The position numbers were made by a program, and so were the translations under genes. The notes under the pieces are model-generated. The model was not told the DNA's origin and did not search any database. It saw only the letters and a list, made by a program, of their open reading frames with translations. 64,000 bases of DNA, from assembly GCA_965232265.1 (NCBI GenBank), contig CBDDPH010000002.1, positions 434,001 through 498,000 on the forward strand. Direction: 5' to 3'. The first letter of the stretch is position 1, and every line of letters starts with the position of its first letter. Shown here piece by piece: positions 7,716 through 14,740 of the stretch. The stretch is from VXRD01 sp965232265 (GTDB taxonomy: Bacteria; Latescibacterota; UBA2968).

Positions 7716-9164
7716 TTAGTCCATCAGGGCGGCGAGTTCTTTTTCTACTTCGACGAGTTGTCGCATGTTGTCGAGAAACCAGGGGTCAATTTTGGTGGCG
7801 TCAAAAATTTCCTGTACGGATAGTCCCGCGTCATAAGCCGTTTTGAGATAGGCCAATCGCTGCGAGTTGGGTTCGCGCAGGCCGCGTTCGAGGGCTTCTC
7901 GCGAGAGGGTGTTGGGATGGATGTCTTTGCCGTCGGCACCAAATCCCGCACGCCCGATTTCGAGCGAGCGCAAGCCTTTTTGCAGTGCTTCTTTAAACGT
8001 GCGACCTATGGCCATGGTTTCACCTACAGATTTCATTTGTGTGCCCAACAGATCAGCGGTTTGGGGAAATTTCTCAAATGTCCAGCGCGGGATTTTGATG
8101 ACGCAATAGTCGATGGTGGGTTCAAATGAGGCGGGTGTTTCGCGCGTGATGTCGTTTTGTATTTCGTCCAGGGTGTATCCAATGGCGAGTTTGGCGGCTA
8201 TTTTGGCGATAGGAAAGCCCGTGGCTTTTGAGGCGAGTGCGGAACTGCGGGAGACGCGGGGGTTCATTTCTATGACGACGCGCCGGCCCGTGTTGGGGTC
8301 AACTGCAAACTGGATATTGGAGCCGCCGGTTTCCACGCCGATTTCGCGGATGCAGGCGATGGCGTCATCGCGCATTTCCTGATATTCTTTGTCTGTGAGC
8401 GTTTGCGCGGGTGCCACGGTGATGGAGTCACCCGTGTGTACGCCCATGGGGTCGAAGTTTTCTATGGAGCAGATGATGACGACATTGTCGTTTTGGTCAC
8501 GCATGACTTCGAGCTCGAATTCTTTCCAGCCGATGATGGATTCTTCTACGAGGATCTCAGAGGTGGGCGATAGGCTGAGTCCGTGTGCAGCAGCTTGTCT
8601 AAATTCTTCGATATTGTACGCGGTGCCAGCGCCTGTGCCGCCCAGGGTGTAAGACGGGCGGATGATGGCGGGAAATCCGATTTCAACCGTGATGTCGCAT
8701 GCTTCTTTGAGGGTGTAGGCAAATCGGCCTTTGGGGAAGTCGAGGCCGATTTTATTCATGGCTTTTTGGAAGGCTTCGCGGTTTTCGGCTTTTTCTATGG
8801 CGTGTGGTTTTGCACCGATCATTTCGACGTCAAATTTTTCGAGTGTGCCCTGTTCGTGCAGGGCCATGGCAGTGTTGAGGCCCGTTTGTCCGCCCAGGGT
8901 TGGGAGGATGGCATCTGGGCGTTCTTTTTCGATGATGGCTGCACACACTTCGGGGGTAACGGGTTCGACATAAGTCTGGTCAGCCATTTCGGGGTCGGTC
9001 ATGATGGTGGCGGGGTTGCTGTTGACCAGCACGACTTCGTATCCCTCTTCTTTGAGGGCTTTGCAGGCTTGTGTGCCCGAGTAGTCAAATTCACAGGCTT
9101 GTCCGATGACGATGGGACCAGAGCCGATGAGCATTATTTTTTTGAGGTCGGTTTGCTTGGGCAT
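7716..9164 (-). CDS. carB1: Carbamoyl-phosphate synthase large subunit, N-terminal half
   Basis: 482 residues matching the first half of CarB: the carboxyphosphate ATP-grasp domain (MLIGSGPIVIGQACEFDYSG, VLVNSNPATIMTDP, PSYTLGGTGAG, VIEMNPRVSRSSALASKATG) and the start of the oligomerisation domain up to KIDPWFLDNMRQLVEVE. It ends with TAA in the inter-domain linker, and the second half starts after CC in another frame. The downstream frame is open for at least five codons before its ATG, so a one-base slip would fuse the halves. carA is not in the window. About 90 bases holding hairpins separate it from nnr. Confidence 0.93.
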   Translation of the reverse strand: MPKQTDLKKIMLIGSGPIVIGQACEFDYSGTQACKALKEEGYEVVLVNSNPATIMTDPEMADQTYVEPVTPEVCAAIIEKERPDAILPTLGGQTGLNTAMALHEQGTLEKFDVEMIGAKPHAIEKAENREAFQKAMNKIGLDFPKGRFAYTLKEACDITVEIGFPAIIRPSYTLGGTGAGTAYNIEEFRQAAAHGLSLSPTSEILVEESIIGWKEFELEVMRDQNDNVVIICSIENFDPMGVHTGDSITVAPAQTLTDKEYQEMRDDAIACIREIGVETGGSNIQFAVDPNTGRRVVIEMNPRVSRSSALASKATGFPIAKIAAKLAIGYTLDEIQNDITRETPASFEPTIDYCVIKIPRWTFEKFPQTADLLGTQMKSVGETMAIGRTFKEALQKGLRSLEIGRAGFGADGKDIHPNTLSREALERGLREPNSQRLAYLKTAYDAGLSVQEIFDATKIDPWFLDNMRQLVEVEKELAALMD

Positions 9165-9211
9165 AAAGAGCTTTCAGGGGTTAGCGATCAAAGGTAATGT
9201 ATCCGACTGTA

Positions 9212-9243
9212 GGGGACGGTCCCCGTATAGAAGCACTACGGGG
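9212..9243. repeat. Overlapping inverted repeats between nnr and carB
   Basis: GGGGAC-G-GTCCCC (9212-9224) is a perfect hairpin. Its right arm overlaps a second one, CCCCGTA (9221-9227) with TACGGGG (9237-9243), so only one can form at a time. It is preceded by CTGTAGGGGACGGTCCC, which recurs at 43394-43410. It lies in the transcribed gap of the nnr-carB operon. Confidence 0.6.
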
Positions 9244-9253
9244 CAGGCTCCCG

Positions 9254-10843
9254 TCATTGCGGCATGCTTAAAGCCGCAATCCAGTGGTTTTTGTCATTAC
9301 TGGCGTCGTTGCGTATTTGGTGAATGGCGGCGGCAAAGTTTTCGATGATGTCACTGGCGATGAGGCTTATTTGTCCTGTTTTTTTCGCTGCAATATCAGC
9401 GGCGAGGCCGTGGAGATAGACGGCTGTGCAGGCGGCGTCTGAGGGGTTGAGTCCCTGACCGATCAGGGCGGCGAGAAGGCCCGTAAGTACGTCTCCTGTG
9501 CCGCCGGTTGCCATGCCCGGGTTCCCGGTTGGGTTGATGTGCGCCCGGCCTTCTGGCGTTGCGACGATGGTCGGCGCGCCTTTCAGGACTGTGGTGGCTC
9601 CGACATCGGTGGCGAATTCTGTGGCACGTGCTATGGGGTCGCGCTGCATTTCGGAGATGCTGTACCCGGTCAGGCGCGCAAATTCCCCGATGTGCGGGGT
9701 GAGTACCAGGGGTGTTTTGCAGGCGCGGACCGCGGCGAGGTCGCCAGCGAGTGCGTTGAGGGCGTCGGCGTCGATGACTGCGGGAGATCTCAGGTCACGC
9801 ACGAGGCGACGGATGAGTTCGACGGTTTCTCGATGGGTCCCCAAACCCGGACCTATTGCGATACTGTCGGCTGTGCAACAGGCGCGTTGTATTTCGCACC
9901 GGGCGCGCAGGGACAGGCATCTGACTTTTTTTATTTCGGGTAGGGGTTGGGTCATGGCTTCGGTGACTTTGGTTTCGAGTATGTCGTTGAGGCTTTTGGG
10001 TACGCCGAGTGTGACGAGGCCCGCGCCTCCTTTGAGTGCCGCGTTTGCCGAGAGTGCTGCCGCGCCTGTAAGTCCCACGGACCCGGCGAGAATATACACT
10101 CTGCCGCAATCCCCTTTGTGGACGTCGGGTTCCCGGTGGGGAAGCAGACGAGCGCAACGGCGGTTGTCGATGAGGGAGGTGCGAATGCGTTCGGCCTCAA
10201 TTGCCGAGGGGGGAATCCCGATGTCTATGAGGTGCAAGTTGCCGCACCGGGCGCGACCAGGGTAGAAGAAGTGTCCAATGCGCGGCCGTGCAAATGTGAC
10301 GGTGCGTGTTGCGGTTGCACAGGCCCCTTCGATTTCGCCCGTGTCGGCGTTGAGTCCAGAGGGTATATCTACGGCGACTATGGGGCATCTGGCGCGGGTG
10401 AGAGCGTTTATGAGGTCGGCGTATATGCCGCGGGGAGGCCCCTGGATACCCGTGCCCAATAGCGCGTCAACGGCAATGTCGGCATTGGCGAGTGCATGTT
10501 GTACTGTTGTGATGTGGTCGACCGGCTGCACGATGTCTGGGGGCAGTCGGTCGAGGTTGGTTTTTGCATCGCCTGTTATTTCCCGGGCGGATGTGGCTGT
10601 GAATACCTGGACTTTTGCCCTGCTTTGGGCAGCTTGTCTGGCGATGACAAAGCCGTCGCCGCCGTTGTTGCCTTTGCCACAGAGGATGACGATGTGCCGG
10701 TTTTGGAAGTCGCCCAACAGGTTTTCTACGACCCGGGTTACGCCTTGCCCGGCGGCTTCCATGAGTTCAATGCTCGGCACACCACTGTCAACTGCCCGAC
10801 GGTCAATGGATGCCATCTGGGAGCCGGTGATAAGCTCAATCAT
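9254..10843 (-). CDS. nnr: Bifunctional NAD(P)H-hydrate epimerase / ADP-dependent dehydratase
   Basis: 529 residues in two domains. The N-terminal YjeF epimerase (about 1-215) shows EAAGQGV, GKGNNGGDGFV and VDALLGTGIQGPPRG followed by VDIPSGLNADTG. The C-terminal ribokinase-like dehydratase (about 225-510) shows GSVGLTGAAALSA, AIGPGLG, VIDADALNAL, LTPHIGEFARLTG and NPGMATGGTGDVLTG. Together they repair hydrated NAD(P)H. The last dozen or so residues (KNHWIAALSMPQ) are encoded by a palindromic repeat and are unlikely to be ancestral. It is the first visible gene of the carB-pyrK operon. Confidence 0.93.
   Translation of the reverse strand: MIELITGSQMASIDRRAVDSGVPSIELMEAAGQGVTRVVENLLGDFQNRHIVILCGKGNNGGDGFVIARQAAQSRAKVQVFTATSAREITGDAKTNLDRLPPDIVQPVDHITTVQHALANADIAVDALLGTGIQGPPRGIYADLINALTRARCPIVAVDIPSGLNADTGEIEGACATATRTVTFARPRIGHFFYPGRARCGNLHLIDIGIPPSAIEAERIRTSLIDNRRCARLLPHREPDVHKGDCGRVYILAGSVGLTGAAALSANAALKGGAGLVTLGVPKSLNDILETKVTEAMTQPLPEIKKVRCLSLRARCEIQRACCTADSIAIGPGLGTHRETVELIRRLVRDLRSPAVIDADALNALAGDLAAVRACKTPLVLTPHIGEFARLTGYSISEMQRDPIARATEFATDVGATTVLKGAPTIVATPEGRAHINPTGNPGMATGGTGDVLTGLLAALIGQGLNPSDAACTAVYLHGLAADIAAKKTGQISLIASDIIENFAAAIHQIRNDASNDKNHWIAALSMPQ
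9256..9280. repeat. Palindromic element, ATCGCGGC family, copy 2
   Basis: ATTGCGGC (9256-9263) and GCCGCAAT (9273-9280) pair perfectly around ATGCTTAAA, the same loop as copy 1. Both arms carry a compensatory C-to-T/G-to-A change relative to copies 1, 3 and 4, which keeps the stem intact. The stop codon of nnr (TGA, 9254-9256) touches the left edge, so the element encodes the last residues of that protein. Confidence 0.78.
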
Positions 10844-11043
10844 CTGGTAGGGTGCGAGATCGTGTACGCGGTGTGAGATTTTCTAAGTCAGGTTGCAGTT
10901 TTGTGCCTAAAAATATAGGAAGGACACGGGCAACGCAAACCCTTTTTTTGCGGAAGGAAGCATTGGTGATTATTGAATATATAATTGCTAAATAAAAGAA
11001 AAACAAAGTTTAAGTGTGTTCAAGTTGAGTTGATACAAACCGC

Positions 11044-11072
11044 TTGACAGAGATGGGGTGCTTATCTATACT
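11044..11072 (+). promoter_or_regulatory. Sigma70-type promoter of tRNA-Ser(UGA)
   Basis: TTGACA (11044-11049) and TATACT (11067-11072) are separated by 17 bases, with the -10 ending 13 bases before the mature tRNA. It sits at the end of an AT-rich stretch (about 10,900-11,043) that holds no gene. It is among the best promoter matches in the window and may drive both tRNA-Ser genes and gltX. Confidence 0.8.
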
Positions 11073-11085
11073 TTTCGGATGACGT

Positions 11086-11173
11086 GGTGGGGTGCGAGAG
11101 CGGTCGAATCGGGCGGTCTTGAAAACCGTTGACCCTCGCGGGTCCGTGGGTTCGAATCCCACCCCCACCGCCA
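11086..11173 (+). tRNA. tRNA-Ser (anticodon UGA)
   Basis: The acceptor stem GGTGGGG (11086-11092) pairs with CCCCACC (11163-11169), followed by discriminator G and an encoded CCA. The anticodon stem GCGGT/ACCGT encloses the loop CTTGAAA, giving anticodon UGA. A long variable arm (ACCC-TCGC-GGGT) and the T arm GTGGG-TTCGAAT-CCCAC confirm a class II serine tRNA. The 130 bases to the next tRNA hold a short CACCC/GGGTG hairpin and pyrimidine-rich CTTCTTACTTCTCACTT tracts, and no gene. Confidence 0.95.
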
Positions 11174-11305
11174 TATTAAAGTGTAAAGTGTGAAGAAGCA
11201 CCCGCCTTTGGGTGGTGTTGGGTGGCTTTCTTACTTCTTACTTCTCACTTCTAACTTGCCTTTACACACGTCCTTTGTTACTTTCTGCTGTTCGTTTTTG
11301 TTCGC

Positions 11306-11397
<92 letters not shown>

Positions 11398-11453
11398 AAA
11401 AATAAGCTATCAGCAGTCATCAAAACAAGCTGAAAGCTAATGGGTCTTTTTTA

Positions 11454-12875
11454 ATGTCCGACACGGTTTTGCGTTTTGCGCCGTCTCCCACAGGTGGGTT
11501 TCACGTGGGGAATGCGCGAACGGCGATTTTTAATCATCTTTACGCAAAGCACGACAAGGCAAAGTTGTTGTTGCGCGTGGAAGATACAGATCGAGAGCGT
11601 TTTACGGAGTCGTCTCTTCAGACGATTCTGGACGGTTTGAACTGGCTCGGTGTTGATTTTGACGCCGAGCCAGTGTTTCAGTCGCGCAATGCCGAGGCGC
11701 ATAAGCAAGCCGCCGAGCGTCTGGTGGAGACGGGACATGCGTATTACGGCTATGAGACTGCCGAGGAACTTGATGCGATGCGCCGGCAGGCGCAGATCGA
11801 GAAGCGGCGCGTGCGCTACAATCGGGATTTGACGCCGGAACAGCAGGCGGCTTTTGAGGCCGAGGGCCGGCCACGAGTTGTGCGGTTTAAGGTGCCAGCG
11901 GGTGAGACGGTCTGGCACGATCGCATTCGGGGGGTGCAGCGGTGGGATAATACCGAGGTTGAGGATTTTGTTTTGTTGCGGCCCGATGGTTCGCCTGTTT
12001 ACAATCTCGCGGTGGTGGTGGATGATCACGATATGGGTGTGAATATGGTGTTGCGGTCTGCGGACCATTTGTCGAATACGCCGAAGCAGATTATGCTGTT
12101 TGAGGCACTTTCTTGGATGGTGCCAGAGTATGGGCATTCCACGCTGATTTTGGGTCCCGATGGGAGCAAGTTGTCCAAACGCCATGGGGCGACGACAATT
12201 TCGGAGTATCGGGAGCGGGGTTTTTTGTCGGATGCGATGTTCAATTATCTCGCGCTGTTGGGATGGGCACCGGGGGATGAGCGCGAGGTGTTTGCGCGAG
12301 ATGCGTTGACCGAGGCGTTTTCTGTTGAGGGATTGCTCAAGCGAGATGCAATTTTTGACGAGAAGAAGCTGGTGTGGCTCAATGGCGAGCATATCCGGCT
12401 TCGTCCGGTGGATGCGGTGTTGGACGATGCGATACCAATTTGGATTGCGGAGGGGTGGCTTACGGAGGCAGAGGCTTCTGAGCGGCGGGATGAGTTGATG
12501 AGGATTGCCGAGTTGTTGCAGCCGCGGTTGCATACGCTTCAGGATTTGAAGCATACGGGTTATTTTTTTCTAGATCCGGATGTGTATGATGCAAAGACGG
12601 CTAAGAAGAACTGGAAGACGGATACGCCCGAGCGGGTTCAGTTGATGATTGACCGTCTGGAGGATTTGGATTCGTTTGACGAAGGCGATATTGAGGGTGT
12701 GACGCGGATGTTGGCTGGTGAATTGGGGATTTCGGCTTCGAGGCTGATTCATCCAACGCGCCTCGCGCTTTGCGGCGTTGGGTTTGGACCGGGGTTGTTT
12801 GAACTGATGGCTGTGCTCGGGCGGGAGACGTGTATTCGCAGGCTGAAGAAGGCGCTGGAGGTTTTGGGGTCATAA
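11454..12875 (+). CDS. gltX: Glutamyl-tRNA synthetase
   Basis: 473 residues, the usual GluRS size. The class I signature appears as FAPSPTGGFHVGNART (HIGH variant HVGN, residues 17-20) and the KMSKS loop as GSKLSKRHGATT. The catalytic fold is followed by the helical anticodon-binding region (about 330-473). It charges tRNA-Glu and, in bacteria without GlnRS, also tRNA-Gln for later amidation. A tRNA-Gln gene follows 25 bases after its stop, which fits but does not prove a non-discriminating enzyme. The Shine-Dalgarno sequence is weak. Confidence 0.95.
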   Translation: MSDTVLRFAPSPTGGFHVGNARTAIFNHLYAKHDKAKLLLRVEDTDRERFTESSLQTILDGLNWLGVDFDAEPVFQSRNAEAHKQAAERLVETGHAYYGYETAEELDAMRRQAQIEKRRVRYNRDLTPEQQAAFEAEGRPRVVRFKVPAGETVWHDRIRGVQRWDNTEVEDFVLLRPDGSPVYNLAVVVDDHDMGVNMVLRSADHLSNTPKQIMLFEALSWMVPEYGHSTLILGPDGSKLSKRHGATTISEYRERGFLSDAMFNYLALLGWAPGDEREVFARDALTEAFSVEGLLKRDAIFDEKKLVWLNGEHIRLRPVDAVLDDAIPIWIAEGWLTEAEASERRDELMRIAELLQPRLHTLQDLKHTGYFFLDPDVYDAKTAKKNWKTDTPERVQLMIDRLEDLDSFDEGDIEGVTRMLAGELGISASRLIHPTRLALCGVGFGPGLFELMAVLGRETCIRRLKKALEVLGS

Positions 12876-12900
12876 TACCCTGAATCGCTGTATATATTTT

Positions 12901-12974
12901 TGCCCCCTCGTCTAATGGCAAGACATGCGGCTCTGGACCGTAGAATCGGGGTTCGAATCCCTGGGGGGCAACCA
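12901..12974 (+). tRNA. tRNA-Gln (anticodon CUG)
   Basis: The acceptor stem TGCCCCC (12901-12907) pairs with GGGGGCA (12964-12970), followed by A and an encoded CCA. The anticodon stem GCGG/CCGT encloses CTCTGGA, giving CUG. The T arm is CGGGG-TTCGAAT-CCCTG. It lies 25 bases after gltX and directly before a hairpin terminator, so the two are probably cotranscribed. Confidence 0.94.
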
Positions 12975-12983
12975 ATTTTTTTC

Positions 12984-13036
12984 AAAGGTCGTAAGTTTTT
13001 GTTGCAGATGAACAGCACTTACGGCCTTTTGTTTTT
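12984..13036 (+). terminator. Rho-independent terminator after tRNA-Gln
   Basis: AAAGGTCGTAAGT (12984-12996) pairs with ACTTACGGCCTTT (13017-13029), with one G-T pair, around a loop of about 20 bases; TGTTTTT follows. It closes the gltX/tRNA-Gln transcript. The 200 bases from here to the NIPSNAP gene hold no convincing gene. Confidence 0.7.
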
Positions 13037-13242
13037 CCTTTCCAAGGCTATTTTGTATAAAAAATGAGGGGACGGCAGGGAGGGATACCATTTGCCACGC
13101 CGCCCCCGAAGACCGGGCATGGAGTGAAGGGATATCTCGACCCGGTCGTTGTGTTCATGGGGATCTGTATTAAGCTGATCGAACACTTAGACGGGCAACA
13201 AGCGCCTTTGGTGTCAAATTCATCCTTTCCTGGAGATTTTCT

Positions 13243-13584
13243 ATGATTTACGACATGCGAACCTACGACCTGAATCCCGGTGCTTTGCAAGCCTATATGG
13301 ATGCGGTGCGCGAGGTGGCACTTCCCCTGCGCGAAGACTACGGCGTCAAGCTCGCCGGGTGGTATTATACCGATATTGGGAAGTTAAATCGCGTTGTTCA
13401 CATTTGGGCGTATCGCGACTATACCCATTTTGATCAGGCGCGGCAAGCTGTCCGCAGCGACTCCCGATGGGTCAATGAATATTTGCCTCGCGTCAAAGGG
13501 CTGGTCGCGCGTCAGCAAGATCAAATTATGCTGGCGTCTGATTTCTTCGAGTCCCGGGTCCCGGCTCTTTCGGAAGATGCATGA
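13243..13584 (+). CDS. NIPSNAP-family protein
   Basis: 113 residues with the NIPSNAP (dimeric alpha/beta-barrel) pattern: MIYDMRTYDLNPGALQAYM at the start, LAGWYYTDIGKLNRVVHIWAY in the middle and a SRWVNEYLP segment. The family is small, cytosolic and of poorly defined biochemical role; members occur beside sugar and oxidative catabolism genes. A Shine-Dalgarno CTGGAG lies about 9 bases before the ATG. The ConA-like gene follows 36 bases later on the same strand. Confidence 0.85.
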   Translation: MIYDMRTYDLNPGALQAYMDAVREVALPLREDYGVKLAGWYYTDIGKLNRVVHIWAYRDYTHFDQARQAVRSDSRWVNEYLPRVKGLVARQQDQIMLASDFFESRVPALSEDA

Positions 13585-13620
13585 GCGCGGGAATATCTGA
13601 CAATTCTGGAGAGGAGATTT

Positions 13621-14181
13621 ATGATGAGCGATGGACAAATCATTTTTCAAGACACATTTGACGGCGGGCTGGACAGCGGCTGGTCGTGGTTGCGGGAACA
13701 TCCCGATGATTGGCGGATTGGGAATGGCGGTCTGGAGATTTGCGTGCGTCCCGGTGTAAAGGACACGGTGCAGAATGCTTTGCTCAGACCGGCACCAGAT
13801 CGCGGTGAGGGCACTTATGCGGTTGAGGTTACGATCACAAATCACAGCCAGCCGACGCAGCAATACGAACAGGCGGGTATTACATGGTATCACAATGGGG
13901 AACCGGTGTTCAAAGAGGTGAAGGAACTCATTGATGGCGATTTGTACATTATTCCCGGGAAGCAGCCGATGCCAACGCAGAGTGTTCGCCTGCGTCTTGT
14001 TGTTACTGCGAGTACATGGGAAGCGCAGTTTCGCGCCGAGGGCGAGTCCGCGTTCCAGACTGCGGCTTCGGGCGCGCTCCCGCCTCCGGGCGATGACCAG
14101 GTGAGTATTCAGTGCTATAATGGTCCGGAGGAAGGTGACCATTGGATACGGTTTTCGGATTTTTGTATTAAGAGGATTTAG
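13621..14181 (+). CDS. DUF1349/ConA-like beta-sandwich protein
   Basis: 186 residues, no signal peptide. The N-terminal IIFQDTFDGGLDSGWSWLREHPDDWRI, a central QYEQAGITWYHNGEPVFKEVKE and the ending DHWIRFSDFCIKRI fit the DUF1349 / regulation-of-enolase-like concanavalin A fold. A strong GGAGAGGAG precedes ATGATG. Such domains bind or process sugars, but no catalytic motif is seen. It is probably cotranscribed with the NIPSNAP gene. Confidence 0.7.
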   Translation: MMSDGQIIFQDTFDGGLDSGWSWLREHPDDWRIGNGGLEICVRPGVKDTVQNALLRPAPDRGEGTYAVEVTITNHSQPTQQYEQAGITWYHNGEPVFKEVKELIDGDLYIIPGKQPMPTQSVRLRLVVTASTWEAQFRAEGESAFQTAASGALPPPGDDQVSIQCYNGPEEGDHWIRFSDFCIKRI

Positions 14182-14205
14182 GTAAAAATATTCTGGATCG
14201 CAGAC

Positions 14206-14222
14206 GGCACGGGGGCCGTGCC
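14206..14222. repeat. Short GC-rich palindrome
   Basis: GGCACGG (14206-14212) and CCGTGCC (14216-14222) form a perfect stem with a GGG loop, followed by CTACGATG and GTAGGAGCGCTGTGGTCGCTCGC. It belongs to the general class of short GC palindromes flanked by GTAGG seen in other gaps here (9212, 43401, 52689). Confidence 0.55.
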
Positions 14223-14261
14223 CTACGATGATTTTGTAGGAGCGCTGTGGTCGCTCGCAAT

Positions 14262-14297
14262 AAAAAAGCACCACCTCTTATGAGATGGTGCTTTTTG
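14262..14297. terminator. Bidirectional terminator between convergent genes
   Basis: AAAAAGCACCACCTC and GAGATGGTGCTTTTT form a long stem around TTATGA with A/T tracts on both sides. It can end both the forward ConA-like gene (stop at 14181) and the reverse cold-shock gene (stop at 14322). Confidence 0.88.
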
Positions 14298-14321
14298 GTT
14301 AATTCTGAATTTATTTTCAGA

Positions 14322-14522
14322 TTATTGCTTTACGACATTCGCTGCCTGGAGGCCCTTAGGTCCCTGAGTGATGTCAAATTCAACCAGGTCCCCTTCGGAC
14401 AAAGACTTAAAGCCTTCGGCTTGGATCGCTGAGAAATGGACGAAAACATCTTCGCCCCCTTCTTGCTCGATAAAACCGAATCCCTTGGCGTCGTTAAACC
14501 ATTTAACTCTTCCTTCTGCCAA
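14322..14522 (-). CDS. csp: Cold-shock protein, CspA family
   Basis: 66 residues, the standard single cold-shock domain. RNP1 reads KGFGFIE and RNP2 VFVHFSAI; VKWFNDAKGFGF at the start and GLQAANV at the end are canonical. It is an RNA chaperone that melts secondary structure and binds single-stranded nucleic acid. An AAGGTGG tract lies about 10 bases before the ATG. A leader with a perfect hairpin lies upstream, suggesting post-transcriptional control as in other csp genes. Confidence 0.96.
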   Translation of the reverse strand: MAEGRVKWFNDAKGFGFIEQEGGEDVFVHFSAIQAEGFKSLSEGDLVEFDITQGPKGLQAANVVKQ

Positions 14523-14564
14523 CGTACTTCACCACCTTTCTACATCGAAAATTGCACATCAGAT

Positions 14565-14601
14565 CGAAAAAAGGCAAGAATCAGAAGTTTCGATTCTTGC
14601 C
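14565..14601 (-). terminator. Intrinsic-terminator-like hairpin upstream of csp
   Basis: On the minus strand GGCAAGAATC and GATTCTTGCC form a perfect 10-bp stem (14592-14601 with 14573-14582) with a 9-base loop, followed by TTTTTTC. It may end read-through from the upstream FtsX-fusion gene, or act as an attenuator in the csp leader, since a TATAAT box lies further upstream at 14672-14677. The run of Ts ends about 44 bases before the csp ATG. Confidence 0.75.
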
Positions 14602-14671
14602 ATACCGTCTTTTCAGGCCGATTGTACAGGAAACAAAACAACACATTCTTAATACTTGGGCGCAAATACCC

Positions 14672-14677
14672 ATTATA
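14672..14677 (-). promoter_or_regulatory. Possible csp -10 box
   Basis: A perfect TATAAT on the minus strand, in an AT-rich gap. No good -35 hexamer is seen at normal spacing, so this is tentative. If used, the csp transcript has a leader of roughly 145 bases that includes the 14573-14601 hairpin. Confidence 0.35.
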
Positions 14678-14740
14678 CAAAGGCAAAGATACCCTTTATT
14701 ATCTCAGAAGTCAACGTTTTTTCAGAAAAAAAGTTCCATT

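Noticed and set aside
11451..12554. 367-residue open frame antisense to gltX
   Set aside because: Arg/His/Pro-rich translation typical of an antisense shadow of a GC-rich gene.
13064..13246. 60-residue open frame between tRNA-Gln and the NIPSNAP gene
   Set aside because: No Shine-Dalgarno, no recognisable motif, proline/glycine-rich random composition, and it overlaps the start of a real gene.
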